From NCBI GenBank assembly GCA_031283145.1, contig JAITCJ010000092.1, forward strand, positions 1-12,917: a stretch of DNA of 12,917 nucleotides, given 5' to 3'. The notes under the pieces were generated by a model that worked only from the letters and a program-made list of their open reading frames with translations, did not search any database and was not told where the DNA came from. The stretch is from Holophagales bacterium. GTDB lineage: Bacteria > Acidobacteriota > Holophagae > Holophagales > Holophagaceae. The first letter of the stretch is position 1. Each line of letters starts with the position of its first letter. The position numbers and the translations under genes were made by a program. Of the stretch, positions 1 to 7,506 are shown piece by piece.

Positions 1-2532
1 GTTGGTCGCTTTGAGAAGCGCGCCCGGCGCGAAAGTGGGCGCGGGCGCATGGATTACTTTTTGCCGGGAAAAATAGCCATAGAAATGAAATCAAGAGGCA
101 AAGATCTGGGCGAGGCATACCGGCAGTTAAAAGACTACGTAATCCACCTGCCGAGCGGCGACATGCCCGAACTCCTCATGGTCAGCGACTTTGAAAAAAT
201 AGCTCTGTACAGCCGCGCCACGGCGGACGCGACGCATTTTGAAACAAAAGACCTCCATAAGCATATACGCTGCTTTGCTGGTATTGCCGGTTTTGAGACC
301 ACACGCGAAATACTTGAGCAACTGGAAGCCAACGTACAAGCCGCCGAAAAAATGGCCTTACTACACGACGCCCTGAAAAACCGAGGTTATGAAGGACGCG
401 ATCTGGAAGTCTATCTAGTCAGACTGCTGTTTTGCCTCTTTGCCGACTGCACAGGCGTATTCCCCCGCCAGACCTTTCTGAACTACATACAAAACTCCAG
501 AGACGACGGCAGCGACCTCTCAGAGCGGATATTCAAATTATTTGAAATCCTCAACATGCCGGATGAGACCAGAGACAAAAAGACACTCCTGTCAGCAAGC
601 ATAAAGCAATTCAGGTACATCAACGGCGGCCTCTTTAAGGATATGCTTCCATCAGCCCAGTTCGATCCCAGGATGCACGGCATACTCGTTGATTGTTGTT
701 ATTTTGACTGGAGCAAAATATCACCCGCCATATTCGGCGCAATGTTCCAGGGCATCATGGACGAAAGGCAGAGGCGGGAGACAGGCGTTCACTACACAAG
801 CGAAGAAAACATATTAAAGCTGATAAACCCGCTGTTCATGAATGAACTCTGGAAAGAGTTCAGAGCCATAAAGACAGATCTGAAAGCCTTGGACGCTTTT
901 CACCAAAAAGCGGCAAACCTTAAATTTCTTGACCCAGCCTGCGGCTGCGGCAACTTTTTGATAATCGCGTACAGAGAATTGCGCCTTTTGGAGCTTGAAA
1001 TCTTAAAAATAAAAGAGAGCAGCGGACAAAAGCGCCTGGCCTTTGCCGTTGCCGATCTGCTGAAAGTAAACGTAGGCCAGTTTTACGGCATAGAATGCGA
1101 AGAATTTCCCTGCCAGATAGCCCAGACAGGCATGTGGCTGATGGATCATCTGATGAACATGCGGGTATCAGAAGAATTTGGTCAGCGCTACGTAAGGCTT
1201 CCCCTGACCACAAGCGCGACCATTGTACATGGAAACGCTCTGAGGATTGACTGGGAGAGTGTGGTATCTAAGGATGAACTGAGCTATATCCTGGGAAATC
1301 CGCCGTTTGTGGGGACGCGCTGGATGAACGACGCGCAAAAAGACGACATGCGGCACGTTTTTGGCGCGTTGAAAGGTCTAGGCAACCTTGATTACGTTAC
1401 GGCATGGTACAAAAGAGCAGCCGACATCATGGACGGCACAGCGGCGCGAACCGCCTTTGTTTCCACAAATTCAATCACGCAGGGCGAACAGGTGGCTATT
1501 CTCTGGAAATCCTTAATTGATCGCGGCGTATTCATCAACTTTGCTGTTCAGACGTTCAAATGGAGCAGCGAGGCAAAGGGCAAAGCGGCTGTGCACTGTG
1601 TGATTGTGGGTTTCAGCTATAAAAAAACAGAGCCAAATATAAATCCATATTTGATTGAAGGTCCGACGGTTTTCATAGAGAGCCGTACCAAGCCGCTGTG
1701 CGGAGCGCCGGAAATGGTCTTTGGCAGTATGCCAAATGACGGCGGGAATCTCATAATTGAAGAAAACGAGTTCGAAGATTTTATAAAAGAGGTTCCTTCC
1801 GCGCGACCTTATATAAGGCGCTTTATTGGCTCCGAGGAATTTATCAACAACAAGAAACGATGGTGCTTGTGGCTTTTGGGCATTAGTCCGGCGGAATTAC
1901 GCAAAATGCCCCTTGTCATAAAACGGATTGACGCCTGCAGGAGGCATAGGTTGGAGAGCAAGCGGGAGTCAACGAACAAACTGGCAAAAGCAGCCGCGTT
2001 ATTTGGTGAAATACGTCAGCCCAACACACAATACATTTTAGTGCCAAGGGTTTCGTCCGAACGTAGAATCTATATTCCAATCGGTTTTGTAACACCGGAC
2101 ATTATTGCCAGCGACGCAACCCAAATAATACCAAATGCCACACTATACCATTTCGGCATACTCACATGCAATGTTCACAACGCTTGGACGCGAGCTGTGT
2201 GCGGGAGGCTTAAAAGTGATTATCGCTACTCAAAGGACATAGTTTATAACAATTTCCCCTGGCCAACGACCACAGAGGAGCAGATCGCCAAAGTCGAAGA
2301 GATGGCTCAGGGCATACTGGACGCGAGGGCGGAGTTCCCGGACAGCGCGCTGGCGGACCTCTATGACCCCCTGACAATGCCGCCGGAACTGTCAAAAGCG
2401 CACAAGGCGCTGGACAAAGCCGTCATGAAGCTGTACGGCTTCCACAGAGATATGTCCGAACCCGAAATAGTCGCGGCGCTGATGGAGCGATATCAATGCC
2501 TGGTGAATAACGTGCCAGCGGAGAGAAGGTAA
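1..2532 (+). CDS. MmeI-family type IIG/IIL restriction enzyme and DNA adenine methyltransferase, 5'-partial
   Basis: The frame is open from base 1, so the gene begins upstream. The ATG at 49 lies inside the nuclease domain and is unlikely to be the true start. Proteins of this family cut DNA and methylate the same site on one polypeptide. Seen here: a PD-(D/E)xK nuclease core with Asp (52-54), Glu (82-84) and Lys (88-90), the D-x9-ExK spacing of MmeI D70/E80/K82; a helical connector; AdoMet motif I DPACGCGNF (931-957); the amino-methyltransferase motif NPPF (1297-1308), which indicates N6-adenine methylation; a target-recognition region around 1850-2270; and a C-terminal helical tail. By comparison with MmeI about 50 N-terminal residues are missing. 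No frameshift or stop is visible, so the enzyme is probably active. A truncated D12 methyltransferase begins 2 bases after its stop. The recognition site cannot be read from the sequence. Confidence 0.94.
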   Translation, partial: VGRFEKRARRESGRGRMDYFLPGKIAIEMKSRGKDLGEAYRQLKDYVIHLPSGDMPELLMVSDFEKIALYSRATADATHFETKDLHKHIRCFAGIAGFETTREILEQLEANVQAAEKMALLHDALKNRGYEGRDLEVYLVRLLFCLFADCTGVFPRQTFLNYIQNSRDDGSDLSERIFKLFEILNMPDETRDKKTLLSASIKQFRYINGGLFKDMLPSAQFDPRMHGILVDCCYFDWSKISPAIFGAMFQGIMDERQRRETGVHYTSEENILKLINPLFMNELWKEFRAIKTDLKALDAFHQKAANLKFLDPACGCGNFLIIAYRELRLLELEILKIKESSGQKRLAFAVADLLKVNVGQFYGIECEEFPCQIAQTGMWLMDHLMNMRVSEEFGQRYVRLPLTTSATIVHGNALRIDWESVVSKDELSYILGNPPFVGTRWMNDAQKDDMRHVFGALKGLGNLDYVTAWYKRAADIMDGTAARTAFVSTNSITQGEQVAILWKSLIDRGVFINFAVQTFKWSSEAKGKAAVHCVIVGFSYKKTEPNINPYLIEGPTVFIESRTKPLCGAPEMVFGSMPNDGGNLIIEENEFEDFIKEVPSARPYIRRFIGSEEFINNKKRWCLWLLGISPAELRKMPLVIKRIDACRRHRLESKRESTNKLAKAAALFGEIRQPNTQYILVPRVSSERRIYIPIGFVTPDIIASDATQIIPNATLYHFGILTCNVHNAWTRAVCGRLKSDYRYSKDIVYNNFPWPTTTEEQIAKVEEMAQGILDARAEFPDSALADLYDPLTMPPELSKAHKALDKAVMKLYGFHRDMSEPEIVAALMERYQCLVNNVPAERR

Positions 2533-2534
2533 TT

Positions 2535-2660
2535 ATGCCGATAACTCCCAGTCCTTTACGTTATCCTGGCGGCAAAACGGCATATGCGCCTATGTTGCAA
2601 CAAATAATCAGGGATAATAATTTGAATGGGTGTGATTACGTTGAACCTAAAGTTTGCTAA
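2535..2660 (+). pseudogene. Truncated D12-class (Dam-like) DNA adenine methyltransferase, N-terminal stub
   Basis: This 41-codon frame starts 2 bases after the restriction enzyme stop, behind a Shine-Dalgarno AGAAGG (2524-2529). It reads MPITPSPLRYPGGK and later CDYVEP. In D12-class methyltransferases, SPLRYPGGK is the N-terminal AdoMet-binding signature, and YVEP is the start of the (F/Y)VEPFAGGG-type motif. Here the frame leaves homology directly after YVEP and stops (KVC, TAA at 2658-2660). The rest of a normal protein of about 260-300 residues, including the DPPY catalytic motif, is absent from the window. It therefore cannot methylate DNA. The intact start and translational coupling suggest it was once the second gene of the restriction-modification operon, later cut by recombination just upstream of coaE. 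Confidence 0.85.
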
Positions 2661-2669
2661 CCATCTCAT

Positions 2670-4784
2670 ATGCTCAACCTAACCTCCTTTCCTTTCCCCA
2701 TCCTCGGCCTCACGGGCGGCATTGCGTCTGGGAAGAGTACTGTCGCGGCTCTTTTGAATGAGCGTGGGTGGGTGGTCATTGACGCTGACCACGTCGCAAG
2801 GGATGTGGTAGCGCGTGGGACGGCGGGGCTTGATTGTATTGTCCGGGCTTTTGGAACTGAAATTCTTGATGAGGGAGGTAGCTTAAACCGCGCCCGTCTT
2901 GCGGAAAAAGTCTTTTCCGACCCGGCGCTGCGCCGGCGGTTGGAAGGTTTGACTCACCCTCTCATTGAGCGCGAGATACAGAAGCGTTTGGAGGAGTTGC
3001 CGTCATCCACAAAGGGAGTCGCGCTGGACGCAGCGCTTTGGATTGAGACTGGCAGGGGACACGCCTTTGACGCGCTATGGGTCATAGACGCGCCGGAAGG
3101 ACTAAGGATTGAACGTTTGATTAATCGCGATGGACTGGACAGGTGTACAGCAGCGTCAAGAATAGCTTCTCAGTCATCAGACACGGAAAAGGCGCTGCAC
3201 GCGGATTTGCTGATCACTGCCGATGGCCGCGAACTTTCCGGCCAGTTTAACCATGCTGAGGCGTATGTTCTGTCAAACTGGAAGCTACTGCGCGCGTCCC
3301 GCTGGAGACATGTAATGAACTGTCCTTTTTCATCCGAACAACTGCAATCAGTATTAAACGCTTTACTTGCCAGAGGCGGCGACTATGCCGAGGTGTTTGT
3401 GGAGCAGCGCAGGGCCTGCGGGTTGGGCATGGACGATGGCCGTATGGAAGATGTTTTGGCCGCAGAGACTTTTGGCGTGAGCATAAGGTTGATGGACGCC
3501 GAAACGACGCGTTTTGCCGATTTGATCGCCCCCAGCGTTTCCGAATTGCTGGAGGCGGCGTCTGATTTAGCTTCTCCCGGCACGGGCTTACCAGTTCTTT
3601 GCCCCACATTGGAGATAATGAAATATCCAACTCCATGCGTTGTTGAAATAGACCCATCGGACGTGCCTATTGCGGAAAAGGTGTCCATTGTAAGGGACGC
3701 GGAGGCGCTGGCGCGGGGATACGCTGAATCTCTGCGCCCCGGCTCACTGCGTCAGGTGGCCATTGGCTATGGTGATAGTGCGCAATGTATTTGGAACGCT
3801 TATGCCGAGAGTGTGGCAGAGGACAACGGCGCTTCAGAAAGCGGAAACGTGGTCTGGCGCGCGCGGATTGCGTCCGACTATCGTGTTCAAGGCGTTCTGC
3901 GCGTCAGTGTGACGGCGGGAAAGGACGACCAACTGGAAACCGGCTTTCAGGCGCTGGGTGAGTCACGAGGATTTGAGCTTTTTTCAAAGGATGCTGTTGA
4001 ACGTACTGTCAAAGAGGCAACGCGCCTCGCTGTTCAGGCGTTGGACGCGCGACCCGCCCCTGCCGGCACTTTCCCTGTAGTTCTTTCAAGCAGCGCGGGC
4101 GGAACCATGATTCACGAAGCCTGCGGCCACGGACTGGAAGCCGATCTTGCCCTATCCGGGATGAGCGCTTTCGCGGACAAGCTGGGGGAACAAGTCGCGG
4201 CGGCTGGCGTGACAATTATTGACGATGGGACACTCCCACACAAGCGCGGCTCACAGTCTGTTGATGACGAAGGTCTGCCCGCGCAAAGAGTTGTGTTGAT
4301 AGAGAACGGCATACTCAAAAATTATCTGCAATCCCGTAAAACGGCGCGACGCATGGGAACCGCGCCAAGCGGAAATGGCCGCCGCGAGAGCTACCGCCAT
4401 ATTCCAATACCCAGAATGAGAAATACTTTCCTCGCGCCTGGGAGCGAAAGCGCGGATGACATTTTAAAGAGCTTGAATAGGGGCCTCTTGGTGAAGCGCA
4501 TGGGCGGCGGTCAGGTTGACACGGTAACAGGTAATTTTGTATTTCAGGTGACTGAGGGTTATTGGGTAGAGAATGGCGCGATAGCGTATCAGGTAAAGAA
4601 CGCGACGCTTACGGGGTGCGGGCCGGAAATACTCAGGCAGTTGACCAGGATTGGCAATGACCTGGAACATTTCGACATAGGCACATGCGGTAAAGACGGG
4701 CAGGGAGTCCCAGTTTCAGACGCGCTGCCGACCATCCTCTGTCCACCTCTGGTGCTGGGAGGTACAGCGGAGGTTATGCCGTGA
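2670..4784 (+). CDS. coaE-tldD: CoaE-TldD fused reading frame: dephospho-CoA kinase plus TldD metalloprotease
   Basis: One 704-codon frame carries two complete proteins. Residues about 10-205 are dephospho-CoA kinase, the last step of coenzyme A synthesis: P-loop GGIASGKS (16-23), DAD (38-40), THP (95-97) and the lid segment RDGLDR. Residues about 216-704 are TldD, a cytosolic zinc protease subunit that normally works with TldE/PmbA. Its zinc motif is HEACGH (H482, E483, H487), with the conserved Cys673 in GTCGKDGQGVP; counted from residue 216 these fall at 267, 272 and 458, close to E. coli TldD. Each half has the family's normal length. The start at 2670 has no clear Shine-Dalgarno sequence but lies 10 residues before the first strand of the kinase fold. 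No stop separates the halves, but residue 216 is a Met with its own ribosome binding site. So this is either a true bifunctional protein or coaE and tldD sharing a frame. No tldE is present in the window. Confidence 0.93.
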   Translation: MLNLTSFPFPILGLTGGIASGKSTVAALLNERGWVVIDADHVARDVVARGTAGLDCIVRAFGTEILDEGGSLNRARLAEKVFSDPALRRRLEGLTHPLIEREIQKRLEELPSSTKGVALDAALWIETGRGHAFDALWVIDAPEGLRIERLINRDGLDRCTAASRIASQSSDTEKALHADLLITADGRELSGQFNHAEAYVLSNWKLLRASRWRHVMNCPFSSEQLQSVLNALLARGGDYAEVFVEQRRACGLGMDDGRMEDVLAAETFGVSIRLMDAETTRFADLIAPSVSELLEAASDLASPGTGLPVLCPTLEIMKYPTPCVVEIDPSDVPIAEKVSIVRDAEALARGYAESLRPGSLRQVAIGYGDSAQCIWNAYAESVAEDNGASESGNVVWRARIASDYRVQGVLRVSVTAGKDDQLETGFQALGESRGFELFSKDAVERTVKEATRLAVQALDARPAPAGTFPVVLSSSAGGTMIHEACGHGLEADLALSGMSAFADKLGEQVAAAGVTIIDDGTLPHKRGSQSVDDEGLPAQRVVLIENGILKNYLQSRKTARRMGTAPSGNGRRESYRHIPIPRMRNTFLAPGSESADDILKSLNRGLLVKRMGGGQVDTVTGNFVFQVTEGYWVENGAIAYQVKNATLTGCGPEILRQLTRIGNDLEHFDIGTCGKDGQGVPVSDALPTILCPPLVLGGTAEVMP
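3304..3317 (+). promoter_or_regulatory. Internal Shine-Dalgarno and ATG for a separate TldD
   Basis: GGAG (3304-3307) precedes an in-frame ATG (3315-3317) by 7 bases, exactly where the TldD homology starts (MNCPFSSEQ). Translation from here would give a 489-residue TldD of normal length. An out-of-frame ATG TAA start-stop pair (3310-3315) sits between them and could affect initiation. The site is better than the one visible at 2670, so independent TldD synthesis is plausible. Confidence 0.55.
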
Positions 4785-4876
4785 AGTTATGGCTATTAAA
4801 TTTGGATGGAGATTTGATAATAATGGACGAGGATGAATTAATTGGCCGTGTAGTTTATCGGGGCGAGAGATTATAA
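4781..4876 (+). CDS. Possible 31-residue small protein overlapping the tldD stop
   Basis: A GTG codon overlaps the tldD TGA stop (GTGA), 7 bases after a consensus-like GGAGG (4769-4773). The frame begins MKLWLLNLDGDLIIMDEDEL, ends RVVYRGERL and stops at TAA (4874-4876). The overlap and the strong ribosome binding site are typical of translational coupling, so it would be the last gene of a coaE-tldD operon. I do not recognise the sequence. The mix of hydrophobic and acidic residues looks protein-like but is too short to judge. It may be a real small gene or the remaining N-terminus of a larger gene cut when the following accessory block arrived. Confidence 0.4.
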   Translation: MKLWLLNLDGDLIIMDEDELIGRVVYRGERL

Positions 4877-4918
4877 AATGAATGCTCCTGCTTTTGTGTT
4901 TTTGATTTTCATATTGCG

Positions 4919-4932
4919 GAACTAAAAAGTTC
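4919..4932 (+). promoter_or_regulatory. Small inverted repeat before the HTH-PLD frame
   Basis: GAACT-aaaa-AGTTC is a perfect 5-bp inverted repeat ending 4 bases before the ATG at 4937. It occupies the place where a ribosome binding site would be, and no purine-rich Shine-Dalgarno sequence is visible. It could be an operator for the HTH domain encoded next to it, or a short hairpin limiting translation. Arms this short also arise by chance. Confidence 0.3.
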
Positions 4933-4936
4933 TAAC

Positions 4937-5656
4937 ATGTCCAAAAAAACAGAACCGTCAGCCCCAACATGGATATTGCTTGAGACTTGGGAAACCTATT
5001 TTAAAAAAGTTGGTGGAATAGAAAAAGCAGCAGCGCGTTTAAACGTTGCTTCCAGCCTCATGAATGACTGGGTAACAGGCAAACGTCATATGGACGCAAG
5101 AAGTAACCTTTTCATGGCACAAGAGTTGGCCTATGTTGTTTGGAGTGATTTTTACGTTCCCCAACCCAGTATTGATTGGCTTTATGTGCCGCCAATAACT
5201 TTGAATAGCCTAAAAGCAATTAAGGTTTATTTTTCACCAGGGAATAATCTGGTGGTGGGCATTGTAGAAGTTCTGAACGAAGCCAAAGAATCAATATTGA
5301 TACAAGCCTACGCTTTTACATCAGCATCTATCGCAGACGCAATAAAAAAGGCGTTTTGACGCGGCGTCAAAGTACAAGTTATATTGGACAAAAGTCAAGC
5401 CATTAGAACATACACAGTCGCAACTTTCCTGCGGAACGCCGGAATTTCTATTTATATTGACAATGAACACAGTTTGGCACATAACAAAATTATGATTATT
5501 GACAAAGAAATAGTTATTACAGGCTCATTTAATTTTTCTAAAGCTGCCGAAAGAAACGCTGAAAACATGCTGATAATTCAGGATGAGAGACTGGCAAAAC
5601 ATTATATAGCCAACTGGGAGCGTTGCAAGATACACAGTGAGCCGCTATCTCTCTGA
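4937..5656 (+). pseudogene. HTH-phospholipase D (Nuc-type) nuclease interrupted by an in-frame TGA
   Basis: Two open segments (4937-5356 and 5360-5656) lie in the same frame, separated only by TGA at 5357-5359. Codons about 15-60 resemble a small Cro/YdaS-like helix-turn-helix (GGIEKAAARLNVASSLMNDW). From about codon 93 the protein is a PLD-family nuclease of the Nuc/endonuclease type: FSPGNN, ILIQAYAFTS, then after the stop RGVKVQVILDKSQ and the catalytic HxKxxxxD (H182, K184, D189; HNKIMIID) followed by GSFNF. The TGA falls where relatives have an ordinary residue just before RGVKV, so a point nonsense mutation is the simplest explanation. Nuc-type enzymes are usually secreted; here a DNA-binding-like domain replaces the signal peptide, implying an intracellular role. 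The C-terminal piece could start at TTG 5384 but would lack half the fold. TGA followed by C is known as a leaky stop in E. coli, so some read-through is possible. Confidence 0.82.
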
Positions 5657-5706
5657 ATGTCCCTTGCATTTCTCACGATTAGCATTGTAAAAACACACCA
5701 CTTTAC

Positions 5707-5735
5707 TATTCCGAATTAATAACAATTTGCGTTCC
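5707..5735 (+). repeat. Possible diverged copy of the intergenic repeat
   Basis: The stretch with ATTCCGAATTAATAACAA followed by TTTGCGTTCC resembles, with a few inserted bases, the AGTTCCAAATCAAAA...GCGTTCCG core of the repeats at 9792 and 12796. It lies in the gap between the PLD frame and the convergent immunity-like gene. The similarity is weaker than between the other two copies and may be coincidental. Confidence 0.3.
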
Positions 5736-5775
5736 TGACGTCATTTTGTTGATTGCGCTTGGTATTAAGATGTAT

Positions 5776-6588
5776 TCAAGCATAAGACCATTTTTCCATG
5801 ACCTGTCTTCCCGTCTCAGCCAACTTGCTAAGGCTTTCTTCATCAGTCGCGGGTTCATGGAAGTCAGATTCCCGGACAACTTTACAGTAATCGCCTTCCA
5901 GCCTGCACAGCCTTTGAAATTCTGGAATGAGTGAATCCCATAAAGATCTATCAGTCACGTCCGCGTTGACCCAAGAGATGGCGTCAACTGTGTTATAAGC
6001 AACCGTATAAGCATAGGTTGTAAAAGCAGTTACACCAGCGGTAAGGACGGCCACACACGCAACAGCGCAGGCGGCGCGTTTGGCGACATAAGCGGCGACA
6101 TAAGCGGCATTGAGTTTCTGCGCTGATGAATGTGTCGAATACTTATAGCGAAATGCCTCAGCAGCGCCGACATGGGCAATTTCATGAGCGACACCATGAG
6201 CCGCGTCTTCAGCGGCTTCACATGCCGCATTCATTACTTCCGCTTGAATTTCGCCCCGCGCGTATTTTTCGGCGGCTTCAATAGCCTTACGGGGCCGTGC
6301 GTCTCCTGGATATTGTCCTTCAAATGTTGGCAACGCTTGTCTAGCGCAATGGCAGACAAACAGACGAACCGCGTTTTCATACTTTTTGTTAAGAACTCTC
6401 AGCGCCCTAAGCGCTTCAGCAATACCCTTAGTCTTCAGAATGGTTTGCAATGGCAGTGAGTTAGGGCTTGATTCTGTCATGCCCATCTGATTCAGCAGTT
6501 TTTTCCAACCAGGTCTGTCGCATAAGCCGCCTCTCTTGATTTCTTTGAGGGTTATGCTAAGTTCCTGCCCACCGCAACCGCTTTCCAT
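5776..6588 (-). CDS. Alanine-rich 'putative immunity protein' (Imm5-like)
   Basis: A 270-residue protein with a convincing start: AAGGAG (complement of 6594-6599) lies 5 bases before the ATG. Residues 55-125 contain EALRALRVLNKKYENAVRLF, CARQALP and AIEAAEKYARGE, which match from memory the bacterial 'putative immunity protein' group. Members of that group have an N-terminal helical unit followed by alanine-rich helices. Residues 120-200 are very rich in Ala (AAYVAAYVAKRAA) with a hydrophobic stretch at about 161-198 that could be a membrane segment or buried helices. An HEIAH at 135-139 fits the HExxH pattern but lies in the alanine-rich repeat. Family members are often found near toxins or in accessory DNA; no polymorphic toxin is visible here. 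It lies downstream of two nucleotidyltransferase genes on the same strand, separated by a strong hairpin. Function unproven. Confidence 0.8.
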   Translation of the reverse strand: MESGCGGQELSITLKEIKRGGLCDRPGWKKLLNQMGMTESSPNSLPLQTILKTKGIAEALRALRVLNKKYENAVRLFVCHCARQALPTFEGQYPGDARPRKAIEAAEKYARGEIQAEVMNAACEAAEDAAHGVAHEIAHVGAAEAFRYKYSTHSSAQKLNAAYVAAYVAKRAACAVACVAVLTAGVTAFTTYAYTVAYNTVDAISWVNADVTDRSLWDSLIPEFQRLCRLEGDYCKVVRESDFHEPATDEESLSKLAETGRQVMEKWSYA

Positions 6589-6626
6589 AAATACTCCTTG
6601 TTACAGGCGCTTTCAATATAACACTA

Positions 6627-6674
6627 ATACCAGGTTGCAGTCAAACGGGATTGTTTTTGATTGCAACCTGGTAT
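6627..6674 (-). terminator. Strong 19-bp hairpin after the second nucleotidyltransferase gene
   Basis: ATACCAGGTTGCAGTCAAA (6627-6645) and its partner at 6656-6674 form an inverted repeat matching at 18 of 19 positions, the exception being a G-T pair, with a 10-base loop. The last base of the right arm is the last base of the upstream gene's TGA stop. On the - strand the hairpin is followed by TAGTGTTATATTG, which is T-rich but not a clean U-tract. It may therefore be an imperfect terminator, an RNA-stabilising hairpin, or a small palindromic repeat element. It separates the nucleotidyltransferase pair from the immunity-like gene. Confidence 0.6.
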
Positions 6675-7444
6675 CACCAAAGAATTTCCTTCCAATATTT
6701 TTTATTAAGACTTTCCCGCGCTGCTTCGGCAATCTTTCTTTTCTGAGCCGAGGTTATAATATCTTCTGATATGACGTTGTTTGGATTTGCGGGGTCAATT
6801 ATTCTTGCCATTTGTATGTTATCTTTTAGATAACCAAGCAGTGACATAAAGTTTTTATCGCGATCTGTCGTTCCTTTATTCTTCAGCGCCTCAATAATCA
6901 CAAGTTCAAGAAGTATTGAAGGGAATGAAAGCCTGTTGCAATAGCGCCATATTTTTGCTGCCACAATTTCAGGAATACGATTTGACGTTTTTACCAGACG
7001 AATATGCTTGTCAATATTTGTTTGTGTCCAGGCATCTTGTTTGCTTTTATATAGGCTATGGTCACCCTCAGATTGACCGCGCTTCTGACCAGGTATTAAA
7101 TCAACATTTATGCCGCTAAATGTCAGGCCGATTGATATATTTTTTTTTCTGTATGAAGAAGAGCGTGTAGCAAAATACGAGTACAATGAATTATATATAT
7201 TTCTGATCGTTTCTGTATTTGATGAAGCCAAACAAATAAATATATCTATATCAGGCGCTAACGATACAGCGGTTCCTTTCACGCGTGAGCCTGACAATTT
7301 AATATCCGCAAGTGAATAATCATTTCGATATGCCCAGGATTTAATATGTTGTGTAATCGGGTCATAAACTTTTTCTTTTGTCATTTTATCTATACCGGCG
7401 GGAAGTTGGTATTTTTTGTTTATTTCTTCAATGTAATTTGGCAT
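6674..7444 (-). CDS. CD-NTase/OAS-like nucleotidyltransferase, copy 1
   Basis: A 256-residue protein with a complete polymerase-beta-type nucleotidyltransferase core: GSR (52-54) and KGTAV, then DID (D65, D67) and a third carboxylate D115 in INVDLIPG. The C-terminal half is helical (KIWRYCNRL, FPSILLELVIIEALK) and carries RIIDPANPNN. A DP..NN segment after an OAS1-C-like helical bundle is familiar from bacterial cGAS/DncV-like nucleotidyltransferases and related stand-alone enzymes. Likely activity is transfer of nucleotides from NTPs, making a cyclic or linear oligonucleotide or modifying an RNA or protein; the product cannot be read from sequence. At 256 residues it is shorter than most CBASS cyclases. 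The start has AGGAG 11 bases upstream. It is the downstream member of a tandem duplication with the gene at 7507-8277, 62 bases away. Both are visibly AT-rich compared with hisS and coaE-tldD. Confidence 0.93.
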   Translation of the reverse strand: MPNYIEEINKKYQLPAGIDKMTKEKVYDPITQHIKSWAYRNDYSLADIKLSGSRVKGTAVSLAPDIDIFICLASSNTETIRNIYNSLYSYFATRSSSYRKKNISIGLTFSGINVDLIPGQKRGQSEGDHSLYKSKQDAWTQTNIDKHIRLVKTSNRIPEIVAAKIWRYCNRLSFPSILLELVIIEALKNKGTTDRDKNFMSLLGYLKDNIQMARIIDPANPNNVISEDIITSAQKRKIAEAARESLNKKYWKEILW

Positions 7445-7487
7445 GTTTTATTCTACTCCTTTTTCTGTCGTCTATGCGTTTTTCAAC
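7445..7487 (-). repeat. Conserved leader, copy 1, upstream of nucleotidyltransferase 1
   Basis: On the - strand this segment runs GTTGAAAAACGCATAGAC, then AGAAAAAGGAGTAGAATAAAAC up to the ATG. It matches the leader at 8278-8319 almost base for base apart from a few substitutions and a one-base length difference. The duplication unit therefore included the ribosome binding site and about 43 bases of leader. I see no clear -10/-35 pair within it, so the two genes are probably read from a promoter further upstream. Confidence 0.7.
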
Positions 7488-7506
7488 TTTCTGACTTCTT
7501 TCACAT

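Noticed and set aside
5357..5359. TGA in the PLD frame as selenocysteine or a general TGA-sense genetic code
   Set aside because: Nuc-type PLD proteins have no selenocysteine at this place, and TGA ends coaE-tldD, hisS, nucleotidyltransferase 1 and the immunity-like gene in the same window.
6172..6186. HEIAH in the immunity-like protein as an HExxH zinc protease motif
   Set aside because: It sits in an alanine-rich stretch where HE..H can arise by chance. No third metal ligand or gluzincin/metzincin context is recognisable.
7445..7506. CRISPR-like or phase-variable repeat formed by the two nucleotidyltransferase leaders
   Set aside because: There are only two copies, each fixed to the same position relative to its gene. 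Gene duplication explains them fully.
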